64,000 nucleotides of DNA, from positions 49,078,346 to 49,142,345 of the forward strand of contig CM034533.1 in assembly GCA_020002185.1 (NCBI GenBank), read 5' to 3'. Shown here piece after piece: positions 53,230 through 63,958 of this stretch. The stretch comes from Paraescarpia echinospica (taxonomy: Eukaryota > Annelida > Polychaeta > Sabellida > Siboglinidae). The translations under genes and the position numbers were made by a program. The notes beneath the pieces are model-generated. The model did not search any database, had not been told where the DNA came from, and saw only the letters and a program-made list of their open reading frames with translations. The first letter of the stretch is position 1. Every line of letters begins with the position of its first letter.

Positions 53230-53936
53230 CCACAAGTGAAACTCTTTTACCACAACGAGGTGGTACGTATGCATACATCACATCTCCAAACTTATGGACC
53301 TTTTGGCAGCATACGCTCAACATTGAGTGTGGATTGCCAAGCCGCATTAAACTTATTGATTTCACCGGTTTTTTATATTAAAAATATATATAACGCAAAT
53401 ACACATGTCCAACAACCAGAATTGGCTCATTTGTTTCTTGCAAAATACTGAAATTTCACATAAATTATTAACCAATGAGCATTGCGTACTTTTACTGGCA
53501 TCAGAATATACGTTCGTTATAATGGCCGTCTGGTAAATTTAGCAACATGATAAAATGGCCACTCAAACTTAAATCTGACCACTACTATATTGTCCTTGTT
53601 AAATTATACTATTATTGTTTATTATGTTTAATGTATATAACAGGAATAGCACAGTACAACATAAAATAATATGCATCATTAAATTTTGCAACAAATAAAT
53701 TGTTAGTAAAAACAAAATGATATATATTGTATCATAGCATGATAAATTACCTCTGATGGACAATATTAAAATACAGCAATCATTATTCAAACCAATAACT
53801 GTATTATCAGCTGCTGCCAACATTAAATTTAATGTAACCTTATTTAATTAATTCATTTAAATTTTAATGAAATATCGTTTTATTAACTTATAATTATTAT
53901 TGAAATATGAATTGTGATCTATCCCCACGTCTGGAG
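53230..53936. other. AT-rich sequence, nothing recognised
   Basis: CCCCCTATTTAAACCG at 53198-53213 is TATA-like; no gene is seen. Confidence 0.4.
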
Positions 53937-54350
53937 TTAAAAAGGGAATAAAAAACACCTATTGCTTGAATTCATGTTATATTACATCCTGCTATCCATT
54001 TCCACGTCCACCAAGCCAACAAATTCAATGAATTTAGAAATTCCACATTTTATGCTGTGCATCCGGACATTTTCGAATATGCATATGTTTGACGCGCTTT
54101 TCGGGATGCCGAGATGTGACGTCACTTATGACTCAAACTCGCATCAGGCCGACCCTTTCCATGCATTCAGAGCATGTTTACAAGTATAGCTTTTGGGTCG
54201 AAACGAGCGTCAGAATGAGTTATTGTGCAATATTCCGACGTCATACAAACACTAGTCATCATAGAGGAACAAGCAGTTTTCTTACGGTTCCACATGAATC
54301 GAATTTTATACAAAACAACGAATGCGATTGGGTGTACAAGTCGACTGGGG
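53937..54350 (+). mobile_element. TTAA foldback element, copy 3 (left arm only)
   Basis: TTAA then AAAGGGAATAAAAAACACC; ATTACATCCTGCTATCCATT, TGTGACGTCACTTATGACTC and GGTTCCACATGAATCGAATT follow the order of the intron 4 copy. Homology stops near AAGTCGACT at 54345; no right arm follows. Confidence 0.75.
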
Positions 54351-55185
54351 GCGATCTCTTACTTTCCGACCTAACCATGAAAACGACCACCTACAACCGC
54401 CAAACTTCTCCTCACATATCTTACATACATATACAAACAATACGTTACAAAAAGAATTATTTTACATTCCTACAACGATCAAATTTCGCAATACAAACTT
54501 AAGTAAAAGTCGACTTCTACGGCGGCGACTATCCGGTGCTCCGCGGTTACCGTAAAATTGATATTGTGTCAAGCTTCACAGAAATTATGTACAATGGCGC
54601 TATCATTACTGTACGCATGTTCGCGCGCGATATAAATATAATATATCGTTAATATATACGGGCGCGTTAGTGTGTGTGCGTGTAGTAGTTATAATAATTT
54701 TGTATTGGCATTGTTTCAGTTAAAAAGTTGCTCGATTATTTAAGGCATGATTATTATCATCAGTATGGTTTGCAGGTAATGAAAGGTTTCTACTTAATGT
54801 AAAAAACAAAATAAGTCTTACGAATAGCCAATAATTGTGTTTCCGTGCGCGCGCGCGCGTGCGTGCGTGTGCACGTACACCAATACGTTCTTTTAATAAG
54901 AAAATTAATACGAATTATTATTCAATTAATAAAATATAATGCTACCATCGGATTTGTATTAATAATAATATTAATAAATTATTTGATATTCATTACTTGT
55001 TAAGCATAGTGAATAAATTATATTTACACGAAATGTGAATATGGGATGGGAAATAAATGGTACAAAAAATACAAAGTTTTTAACGGTTTGATCGCATTCT
55101 AAAACAATAATTATTAATATCTTAGTGCTTTTCTTATCAATATCACCATATATGCATAGTAGCAATCTCTTTTGGGGAAGTTTTG
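54351..55185. other. No gene; alternating purine-pyrimidine run
   Basis: AT-rich. At 54845-54885 the run GTGCGCGCGCGCGCGTGCG and more GT/AC steps could adopt Z-DNA. CpG-containing GCGCGCGATATAAATATAA occurs near 54630. Confidence 0.5.
55163..55180 (-). promoter_or_regulatory. U7-complementary histone downstream element
   Basis: On the minus strand CCCCAAAAGAGAT follows 16 nt or so after the stem-loop at 55189-55204. AAAAGAG is complementary to the CUCUUUU at the 5' end of U7 snRNA in animals. Confidence 0.6.
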
Positions 55186-55188
55186 GTT

Positions 55189-55204
55189 GGCTCTGAAAAG
55201 AGCC
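55189..55204 (-). terminator. Histone-type mRNA 3' stem-loop, exact consensus
   Basis: Minus strand GGCTCTTTTCAGAGCC, preceded by AACAAC and followed by AACC. This is the classic replication-dependent histone stem-loop: 6-bp stem, TTTC loop. Confidence 0.8.
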
Positions 55205-55219
55205 GTTGTTTTTTTTCTT

Positions 55220-55235
55220 GGCTCTTAAAAGAGCC
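55220..55235 (-). terminator. Second histone-type stem-loop
   Basis: Minus strand GGCTCTTTTAAGAGCC, again after AACAAC, about 30 nt after the transposase stop. It differs from the first at one loop position (A for C) and looks like a tandem duplicate. Confidence 0.7.
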
Positions 55236-55264
55236 GTTGTTTTTGTTCTCGATCTGTTCGTCCT

Positions 55265-56188
55265 CTACACAGGGTACAGTTGGGCGACGTGGTTCACGAT
55301 GTGGTGAAATGCTACATCCCTGTAGCGCCTTCGCCAAATAAACTCTTGGAGGTAGGTGTCAAGCAGCGGCCCATTCTTCGTCGTTCCCGACATCCTCTTG
55401 AACTTCCTTTTCACCTGCGTCCACACGCCTTCAACGGTGTTCGTGTGGAGTGTCACATCGTTGGGGTCCACGTAGTGCTGGCTGTGGTTTATCGTCTTAT
55501 GCCTGTACCCAAGTTGCTGTAAGGTGCCGTATGCACGCCACTCGTCGGTTATGATCGTCGTACCAGGCAGAACCCACTGCTGGATTATAGGAATCAGCGT
55601 TGCGGCATCCCTCTGTTAAACCGGGACTAGGAAAATCGCCCCATGATCAGCTCTGTCGACGCCGCCAAGCACCCATACCCCGTCAATGCGACGTCCGCGG
55701 TTGAATTTTCTTTTTCCGAACTTGCTTTCGTCGATTTCAACTGTGTGGCCGACACCGCCGATGCGTACCGGGTTGATCTGGATGTGTTGAGTACATATGT
55801 CGCGCTTGAAATTGCTCCAATCTACCAGCGTTTTCCCTGAAGCTATCCCGAGTTCGGACTGGATGGTGGGATACCCGACGCTGTCCATGCTCCACCAGTA
55901 CATAAATTGTGCAAGATCTTGCAGCGAGATGTGGCTTTTCGCGAAAAAGCTACCATGCCGTATAGAAAGGCGTTTTCGGCATGGCTGGTTGGGACAGCGC
56001 CATGCGTAGCCATCAGCCAACGCAGCCGTCACCTCCCAACGACATGCCACGTGGCACGCCGGACAGTTGAGGTTTGCTGCAAGCAGGCGATTCGCTTGCA
56101 ACCAGGTGACTGTCCTCCTGGTCGATCTCGTCGCGATGACCAAACATCTCAAACGCAAGCCGCGCTGATTCACATTTACTTGAGCCAT
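55265..56188 (-). pseudogene. Merlin-type DDE transposase with one in-frame stop
   Basis: Merlin is the animal relative of bacterial IS1016/IS1595 elements. From ATG at 56188 the frame has a zinc-ribbon pattern (CPAC at 42-45, CPNQPC at 65-70), SLQDLAQFMYWWSM, a first catalytic Asp in VEIDESKFGKRK (Asp153), GVWVLGGVDR, a TAA at 55616-55618, then without frameshift IITDEWRAYG (second Asp, about 215) and LHTNTVEGVW (Glu of the triad), FIWRRRYRD and stop TAG at 55265. The triad and reading frame are otherwise whole, so the stop is a single recent-looking change. Clear terminal inverted repeats were not found. Confidence 0.88.
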
Positions 56189-56189
56189 C

Positions 56190-56995
56190 TCGAAAAGAAC
56201 CGAAAATCGATATGAAGTAGGAGTCGGAAACATCGCCTTATATATATATATATATACAAATAAGCTCATGGGAATGAAAGACAACCTTCTCACCAATAAA
56301 CCAGATCCAATATTGAGATCATTTGATGTTTCACCTTAGCAACAACTACAGGAAATGTGTTCCAATTGCTTGCGTCTGACGAACATGCAACACGTTTACA
56401 GAGAAGTCTATGTAAACGTAATGAATGAGAGATACATTTCCGGCTGTGGCCACTACTCTCCAGAAACGACTTGTGTGAAAGTTGTTCATTCTCTCACGAC
56501 ACCGGCCCACCTGCGATTCACTACGATGGCTACATAATGCAGTTTTTTTATTGTGGGAAGAATGGATTAAACAATAAAATTCATCTCCGAATTAAACTCG
56601 TTGTAATTTCGCGGCAGTTACAACGAATTGCCGTGTTCACTACCAATTGATGTATCACAAGTACTTTCCTTTTATATAAAGAGTGGCAGCAAATTGTGCA
56701 TAATTTGTTCCAAACCTGCACTTTTAATGGTGACACAAAAAACTATCTGAAAATGAGGATTGGCGTCTTCTTAGTTCAGTTTGTCACATTAACTAATTAC
56801 GGAAATGACTTTCCCAGCTTAGAAAAATACACAATTTAACAAAATGTTCACATAAACGAATATATATGATTCAACCTAAGTCTGAATGCCCCCCCCCCAT
56901 TGTGTAATTCGTTAGAGCACCGACTCGTGCGTTGGTCATGAACTGAAAAAGAATTGACCCACGGGAACACAATTATCGCCCGCTGAACGCATGCA
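56190..56995. other. No gene recognised
   Basis: A short (TA)n at 56237-56256 and a C9 run at 56889-56898. Otherwise AT-rich sequence without recognisable content. Confidence 0.4.
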
Positions 56996-56998
56996 ATA

Positions 56999-57449
56999 GG
57001 GCTCAGCACACTGTCAGTTTTCCCATTGGCGACCATGTTAATGTTTTGTGTGAATATAAGAAAACGTGACCTATAAAGTTTCTTAAACTTCCCACCTGCT
57101 GTTATTATCATCTCATTGACATGCTGGTCGATTTTAGTCAAAAACTAATATCTCTAGCTCTTGCAAATTGCCTGTATGTATGACACCCGTCAATATTTAC
57201 AAATGCATGCAGTAACCGGCTAAAGTGTCAACTAGCCAAATTGCTGCCAGATACCCTTCCGCTTAGTAAAATCAGCTAAAAAGACACAATTTTACTGTCA
57301 ACAGCTGCTACAATCACATCTAGAAATCTGACTACTCAAATGCACTTATGTCAGAGCAAGTGAACATTGTAAAAAATCATTTCTCAAAAATGTAATGCAT
57401 TTTTTTTTCGACTGTAATCAAGCAGGAAGTTCAACAGTGTGCTGACCCC
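56999..57449. mobile_element. MITE copy A (451 bp)
   Basis: Inverted termini GGGCTCAGCACACTGT and ACAGTGTGCTGACCCC. The body matches copy B at 58359-58813 at about 96% by eye. No coding capacity, and the target duplication is unclear. Confidence 0.82.
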
Positions 57450-58358
57450 AAATAGGCATGGTGATTTTGGAGAAAAATGTTGAAAACAACACACTTTATA
57501 GGCATCAATGTTACAAGCACTGTGCAATTTTTATTTTTGTAATCCCTCCAGGTGTTTGTGTTTTATGTACATTTCAAAGATGCCACCAAACTTGGCAAGG
57601 CACCAGAAAAATCAGCACTTCGCTGTTGGACAATTTGTAATCCAGCACAACGTTCTCAGGTGACACTATGAACTCCTGATACAGTTTTCCAGAAAGTCCA
57701 ATAAGTGTTTTATAAGAAAATTCAATACAGGCAGTTGTTACGTTACATTCAAATGTATATTGATTTGTTTACCTTGTGCTCTATTTACAAAGGTAAACAT
57801 CAACAAAAAGTCACCTTAGGGTGTGAAATCCTCAAAGGCCAGACGTCTCAAGCAATCAATTACATAATATTACACAGCTTAATTAGCAGACATTCAGAAA
57901 ACAATGCCACTTGCTTAATTGGCCAAAAGGTCCAGTCAGTAGACAAATCTGATAACAGGCTCCGGCTATGGCCTACTCCAGCTAATCACTGTCCTCAGAC
58001 TTTATTAGGGTCAATGACAACATATCCACTTGTGTTTAATTAGCTGAAGTAAACAAAAAACGATTGATGAATCACCCTGCTGCAATGTTATTGGTTCATT
58101 TTCATTCAGATTTTCAAATTGAGGCTTAACTACTGGCATACGCACCCCACCCCCCTTATAAGACATGTGTTCCGTCACTGTGATTTTGACTTGCAGACTG
58201 ATGAGAAGTCTGTAATATCCAAAAACGGTTTGTCCCATTCAACTGTAGTTTTGCCATACACGTATTTTCAGTAATTATTTCAAGATATTTGAAGTAAAAC
58301 GCATCCTCCGACATTGTGCAATGACTATAGCGTGCTTTCGTTGCCAGGCTCTCTACTT
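57450..58358. other. Spacer between the two MITE copies
   Basis: No gene or repeat identified. Confidence 0.4.
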
Positions 58359-58813
58359 GGGCTCAGCACACCGTCAGTTTTCCCATTGGCGACCATGTTA
58401 ATGTTTTGTGTGATTATAAGAAAACGTGACCTATAAAGTTTCTTAAACTTCCCACCTGCTGTTATTATCATCTCATTGACAAGCTGGTCGATTTTAGTCA
58501 AAATATAATATCTCTAGCTCTTGCAAAATGCCTGTATGTATGACACCCGTCAATATTTACAAATGCATGCAGGCAGTAATCCGGCTAAAGTGTCAACTAG
58601 CCAAATTGCTGCCAGATACCCTTCCGCTTAGTAAAATCAGCTAAAAAGACACCATTTTATTGTCAACAGCTGCTACAATCACATCTAGAAATCTGACTAC
58701 TCAAATGCACTTATGTCAGAGCAAGTGAACATTGTAAAAAATCATTTCTCAAAAATATAATGCACTTTTTTTCGTCTGTAATCAAGCAGGAAGTTCAACA
58801 GTGTGCTGACCCC
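58359..58813. mobile_element. MITE copy B (455 bp)
   Basis: Same orientation as copy A, with GGGCTCAGCACACCGT and the same right terminus. A 4-bp GGCA insertion (near 58572) and a few substitutions separate the copies. Confidence 0.82.
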
Positions 58814-58829
58814 ATATGTTGCTGCGTCA

Positions 58830-58907
58830 TCAGGCGGACGCTGGAGGAGAAACAGGCACTGCCTGCCGGGATACAACAGCTTCCGGTGCCCGTCTTTATT
58901 GAATAGT
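58830..58907 (+). other. Possible orphan terminal exon
   Basis: After CGTCATCAG the frame RRTLEEKQALPAGIQQLPVP and VFIE then TAG has a coding-like composition and could end a plus-strand gene whose other exons are not in view. I do not recognise the protein. It may be chance. Confidence 0.2.
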
Positions 58908-58909
58908 AT

Positions 58910-59725
58910 CTGGATTTTATGTTAGACATAATCGTCTGCCAGGAAGCACAATCACTGCCTGTGGTCTTTGCCTCAATTGTCTTTGAGTACTACGTGGGGT
59001 CCTATATGACGTCCATACTGTCTTCACGACGTATTGGTGCGTTCACAGATATTTAGCTTTTGTAATATAATCGAAATATTGAATTATTTTTGTCCCGGTC
59101 CGGTCAAAATGGTTCTTTGAGAAATATGACAATGGTATGCTTTTTTATTAAACCGACTGCATATATAATAATGTAGTTACTGACATATTACAAATTTAAA
59201 TATCACGTAACCTTCTTCACGATGGGCAAAATTAATTAACGAAGTATGTTCAATAATCTGGGATGACAAAGGATGGGCAGTAATTTAAATCAAAGGTACT
59301 CAACCAATTCGATTGTCTTGCTCCTCGCTTTTCTTAGTAATTTCAAAAAAAACAGAGGAATCAAGTACTCCCCAATGATATCCTAATTCGTTTATGCATA
59401 CGTATTAGTTCATTTTTATAAAATTAATATAAAAACTGCGAACTCTTTCGTTTTTAGTAAAAACCGGATCCGGTTTTTTGCTTCAATTTTAGCTGAGTAT
59501 GGACATTGAACTCGGAATGGAATCGCGTTCTTGTCTTCTCGTGATCGCGAATTATGGGCTATATTGACCTTTGACCCCCACCCTTTGGCGCTGTTGATGT
59601 TATGGAATTCCGAGTTTAGGCAACGAGTGGACGTCCACGAACATGCCACCGACACGGCAAAATGGGCTAAATTAGACAGACAAAAACAGTACCCACGCAT
59701 AAAGGTGTATTTCTATTAGAGAACG
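58910..59725. other. Upstream of the cysteine-rich gene, nothing recognised
   Basis: No family-like frame. TTTGACCCCCACCCTTTGGC at 59570-59589 could belong to a promoter, but no core element is clear. Confidence 0.3.
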
Positions 59726-59728
59726 ACT

Positions 59729-59863
59729 ATGGAAGAAACAAAGCAAACAGAAGGAGCTGGCGACAGTGCCAGTGGACTGTGTCTGTGGCCGTTGCCCGTG
59801 CCGTGGTGTCAGTCACAATATCAACAGACGAGATGCAGCGTTCGCAAAGGTTCTTCCAGACAG
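59729..59863 (+). CDS. Putative first coding exon of an unidentified Cys-rich protein
   Basis: ACGACTATGG gives a fair start context. Forty-five codons run MEETKQTEGAGDSASG, LCLWPLPVPWCQSQ and TRCSVRKGSSRQ, ending in phase 0 before donor GTTAGT. Joined directly to 62062-62119 and 63923-63958 the frame stays open. No family is recognised. An alternative acceptor TTCCTTTTCAG at 59955 would lead into sequence broken by the hAT element. Confidence 0.4.
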
Positions 59864-59999
59864 GTTAGTAATTTCGATTTATTCAGCTATAATCACGTAT
59901 ATTTAGACGTATGAGTATGTTTGTACTAAATTTATTTGATTGTTTTCCTTTTCAGTCATTGGCAATGGCAGTATGGGCGGCCTGGCTGGGCCCTGTTTA

Positions 60000-61189
60000 C
60001 TATAGACCAGACCTGGGGCGGAAGTACTCGGTACTCGAGTACATTTTTGAAGTACTCGTAAAACTTATGGGTCATGTACTCGTACTCATTGTACTCAGAT
60101 TTTACGAGTACATCTGAGTACTTTCTCAATATATACTGGGAACAATTAATTTATTTGCAGTTATAAAATCAAACTTTCCTGAAATATTGAAATGCTCAAC
60201 TATTTTTTTAAATACTTTGTTATTTCACATAGAATGCCACCTTGCCATCCCTACACATAGTACATCCTCATTCTCTGATAGCCATGAGTCCATGACTATG
60301 ATACCCTAACATGGCAACAGGCAGCATCTTTCCCCAGTCAGAAACACCCTGTTAAGCAAACAATAATTGTAGGCTATCAGTTCAGGCCATAAAACAGTTT
60401 AATCAAGCCACCAGGATGTCCATAAAGAGCCAACTACTAGTAGCAGTTAACCCACCTGTTAGACAGGGAATGCATTTAATGTAGTCTGGAGACCATGCCA
60501 CTTGGCACTGGCCGACAGTGCTAACTGCTAAGAACAAGAACTGCCAGTCTTCCTCTGTAGAAGTAAGGTGGCTCAAGTCAGACGTCACCCTACACTAATA
60601 TAATCCGGTGCCAACTTAGTGTGAAGCCATGTGGCATGATAGTCTAGGTCAGAGAGAAGACACACTGAGGGAGCAGAGATAAGAGAAATGCTAAACAAAG
60701 ACATGTAGCCAGTGGGATGCCAGGTAACAAATCCTCCTGTTGGTTGCTTTGTTTTACATGCTTAACCTGGAGACAACCAGCAAAGTTCAAATGATTGGCT
60801 GGGGGTATCCACTGGTCAGTCTCTTTTACCCACTCATTTGTCATCAAATGAAGATCAAAGACAGATATCAACTTGATTGGCTAAGTTTTTTTCTCAAATG
60901 TCAATCGTACTTTATTATTGGTTTACATGTGCCTAGTTGGTCGGTGACTCAATATTGCCCCTAGATATATCATGACAGTGATACCACATGCCTACATTGC
61001 AGAGAGATCCACTAAATTGTCGATTTTACGATACGTTATTATTTAATATTTATATTTACAAAAATGTACTTGTACTCGTGAGAATGTACTCGTACTCAGC
61101 TTTTAGCAATGTACTCGTAGTCGTACTCGTCCATCATCAAAGTACTCATACTCATAAAAATGTACTCGGGCCCCAGGTCTGCTATAGAC
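60000..61189. mobile_element. Non-autonomous hAT element with 8-bp duplication CTATAGAC
   Basis: CTATAGAC occurs at 60000-60007 and 61182-61189. Between them, 60008-61181 begins CAGACCTGGGGC and ends GCCCCAGGTCTG, perfect 12-bp inverted termini. GTACTCG/CGAGTAC motifs repeat many times inside both ends (60020-60120 and 61065-61170). Eight-base duplications and CA..TG termini define hAT elements. No transposase is encoded. Confidence 0.92.
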
Positions 61190-61261
61190 TAATATCAGCT
61201 AACAGTACGACGCTATGTCTATGGCATATACTTACAATGTATGTCAATGATAGTTTATTAT

Positions 61262-61345
61262 TATTATTACTAGCATTTCTATAGCGCCATATCTCCGGGA
61301 CCAGCCCGTTCATAGGCGCGTACACACATTATAAAACGTACATGG
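61262..61345. repeat. Fragment of an interspersed repeat
   Basis: ATTATTACTAGCATTTCTAT, AGCGCCATATCTCCGGGACC and CATAGGCGCGTACACA look like the end of a widespread invertebrate repeat (AGCGCCAT...GGCGC). Limits unclear. Confidence 0.4.
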
Positions 61346-62061
61346 AAACAAATGTAAAAAATATATATGTATAAAAAAGCTGGTAAATGTAATAATTATT
61401 AAGATTTACAAGATTGTATATATATATATAATGTGACCAACATACATGACATATTTGCATAAATATTAATATAATTAAGAAAGAGAATATACATTATGAT
61501 ATATAAAATTGTATTAAAAGATAAATAATAATCAATTAATTAGAATACATTATATAATAGAAATAAATTAATTGATTAAATACATATTCATAAAAAAAGT
61601 GTTCTACAGCACAGTTCCTCAGTCGATGTACGCCTATAGTGACTATATTATGTCTATGTCGTATATGGTAGTAGGCTAGTAGCCTAAGTAGGCTTGGGAA
61701 AATAGTAATAGTGTAAATGCATTATAAATGATCCATAACCATTATAATTATTGAACCAATATGTACATAATTTACTAAAAACAGTAATGTAATAGTAATT
61801 TAACAAATTTATTACTTTTATATTAAAAAATACTATTATGTGACATTTAATTTGAATATTGTCCCTTCTGTGAGTTTTTGTTATGTTCAGAAAACCAGCG
61901 CCCCTCAATACCATGGACATTAATGCTCATAACATGTATATATTATATAGATAACTCTTGACCATGGTCATTCATTGCATTGCAACTTTTGCAAGTACAT
62001 TAAAATGATTATTGTTAGAAACAATCAGTGCTGACTATTAATACATGTACTATATTTTCAG

Positions 62062-62119
62062 AACTTGAGGTGTGTCGACACCACATGCAGATGTATGCTT
62101 CAAAGCTCTTCACCTTCAG
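62062..62119 (+). CDS. Putative second coding exon of the Cys-rich protein
   Basis: The acceptor TATATTTTCAG precedes AACTTGAGG and the donor after TTCAG is GTAAAC. In the phase set by the first exon it reads NLRCVDTTCRCMLQSSSPS plus one base. In another frame it reads LEVCRHHMQMYASKLFTF, so the phase is not certain. Confidence 0.4.
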
Positions 62120-62195
62120 GTAAACGAGTGTTATCAAATGTGGTTACTCTGTCACCAAACCTGTTATAAAAATTATAAATACAAGCAATAAACAA

Positions 62196-62498
62196 GTATG
62201 TCATAGGCGGATCCAGGCGGGACAGGTGCCCCCCTAGACCATAAGAATTTGGCGTGTCTGCAAATCTTTTATAATGGGCCCACGCGACTGTCCTCCCAGA
62301 CCGTTTGAAATGTGCCCCAGTTTAGATGATAATAATAAGCTGAAGTTATGGCGTCTTCCAATATCACCACTCCAGTGGAGCAGATGATGTTATGGCAGCG
62401 TGGTAGCGATAAAATTTAGACTACACCATTTGGTTTGGCCGCCAGTGGAGGTTTTTGTGCCTCCCATACTTGATTTCTGGATCCACCCCTGTATGTGA
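62196..62498. mobile_element. Short hAT-like MITE (287 bp)
   Basis: GTATGTCA at the left and GTATGTGA at the right are a near-perfect 8-bp duplication. Termini TAGGCGGATCCAGG and CTGGATCCACCCCT are imperfectly inverted. Non-coding. Confidence 0.7.
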
Positions 62499-62499
62499 T

Positions 62500-63020
62500 A
62501 GTTTTGTTTGTCTGCATGATGATTTTGCAGTAATGTGGTGTCCTCGTTAAATTGCATATTGTTGTTAGAAATGCATGTGAATTAAAGACAATGTAAAGTA
62601 AAAACATTGTATTGAAACTATTTGATGAGATTGACTACAAAATAATGAAAAGTACAATACAACTACAGATACAATCACTGCACTTGATGTGTATAATGTA
62701 ATACTTTTTAATATCACATGCACATCAAATGCAAAACAACAATAGAAACCAAAATAGGAAGAGGTTGAAAAAATGTCAGGTATATATAAAAAACAAAAAG
62801 ATACTTTTATCAAGATTCTGTTACAAAAAACAACACTAGTACACGTGATGTCAAATGCTAGTTGTAGTTTATACATGCCTTGTATGTTTACAACTCACAA
62901 AATTAGTGACTAAACAATTATGTGTATTAACAACAATTTTTAATATCGCATGCCCATAAAAAGTAAACCAATGAGAACAAATTACTTAGGAAGATGTTTA
63001 GTTGAACAAATGAACTATTA
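62500..63020. other. AT-rich sequence with an imperfect duplication
   Basis: TATGTTTACAACTC and TAGTGACTA blocks near 62885-62912 recur at 63130-63166. No gene is seen. Confidence 0.4.
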
Positions 63021-63031
63021 TGAATCATAAT

Positions 63032-63080
63032 TGTTTTTTTAACAAAGAATCATAATTTATGGTTCTTTGTTAAAAAAACA
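63032..63080. repeat. 24-bp-arm hairpin
   Basis: Left arm 63032-63055 and right arm 63057-63080 are complementary with one mismatch and a one-base loop (GTTTTTTTAACAAAGAAT versus GGTTCTTTGTTAAAAAAAC). Such a tight loop favours a cruciform or a microhomology-made inverted duplication over a microRNA precursor. Confidence 0.85.
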
Positions 63081-63284
63081 TCAATGATTAGAAAATTAGA
63101 AAATTTTGTAGTTTATGCAATGCTTGGTATGTATGTTTACAACTCTCAAATAATAGTGACTAGACTAGTCAGGGTCATCACCATGTGACTGAGAATTACA
63201 TGTACAATCACTACATGCTACATTGCTCAGGTTTACTCAGTTGTATGAAGAGTACCAGCTACAGACCGCAATATTTTTGTATGA

Positions 63285-63420
63285 ATAGTCTTCGCATATT
63301 AATTTCAGTGTGGCTGAACGCTTCCCACGTAAGTCGAGATGGTGTTCGAATTAACAGGTCTGCCAGGGATTAAAGTTTAAAGTGCTTTGAGCAATTCCGA
63401 GGACTGGATACTACACCATA
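63285..63420. repeat. Dispersed repeat, partner at 9110-9240
   Basis: CAGTGTGGCTGAACGCTTCC and AAAGTGCTTTGAGCAATTCC correspond to the earlier copy. The small open frame across it is not considered a gene. Confidence 0.5.
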
Positions 63421-63922
63421 TCAGTACAGGTGTATAATCATCATGCGAAGTGAAAATGTAATGTAAATTATTTGTGAAAATATAAACCAGTGATACAAAA
63501 GAATAATTTAGAAATATGAAACGTGGCATGAAAAGTATAATATCAGTCCTCATGATACATAGAGAACTTAAACAAGTAAAATGCTGCTGTCAGTGTATCA
63601 ACAGATTGTTATTGCAAAATGTGAAAAGGCTTTCAATACCATTACTTCATCACAAACTTGTGTTGTTGTACATAACAAGTACCTGATGTACGTTGCAAGA
63701 ACTCAGCTGGCTGCCACTGACTATCAGCAACACAAAGACAATGAAACCCTACCACTGTAACAATGCTGGATAATTGATGTATTTTGTCATAGACACTGCT
63801 AAAAGTTAAAGTTGAATTGAATACAAATACCGTGTATTATTGACTTTTGATAAATGTGTCATCACATATAAAATATAATACATGTCAGAGCCATGCTAAT
63901 TGTCACTTTGTCTCTGGTATAG

Positions 63923-63958
63923 GTAGATGCGGATGTACAGCAAAATGTCAGGAGGCTG
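63923..63958 (+). CDS. Putative third coding exon of the Cys-rich protein
   Basis: The acceptor CTCTGGTATAG precedes GTAGATGCGG. In phase it reads G-RCGCTAKCQEA. A donor GTATGC follows at 63959; otherwise the frame stays open to the window end. The CGCxxxC spacing looks like a metal-binding segment, but no family is assigned. Confidence 0.35.

Noticed and set aside
56999..58813. LTR retrotransposon with the 450-bp repeats as LTRs
   Set aside because: Each repeat has its own inverted termini and the spacer has no gag/pol or primer-binding site; two MITEs fit better.
62062..62119. Exon in the frame LEVCRHHMQMYASKLFTF
   Set aside because: It looks protein-like, but the next exon candidate then meets a stop at once; kept only as an alternative phase.
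63032..63080. microRNA precursor
   Set aside because: The loop is a single base and the stem is only 24 bp, unlike animal pre-miRNAs.
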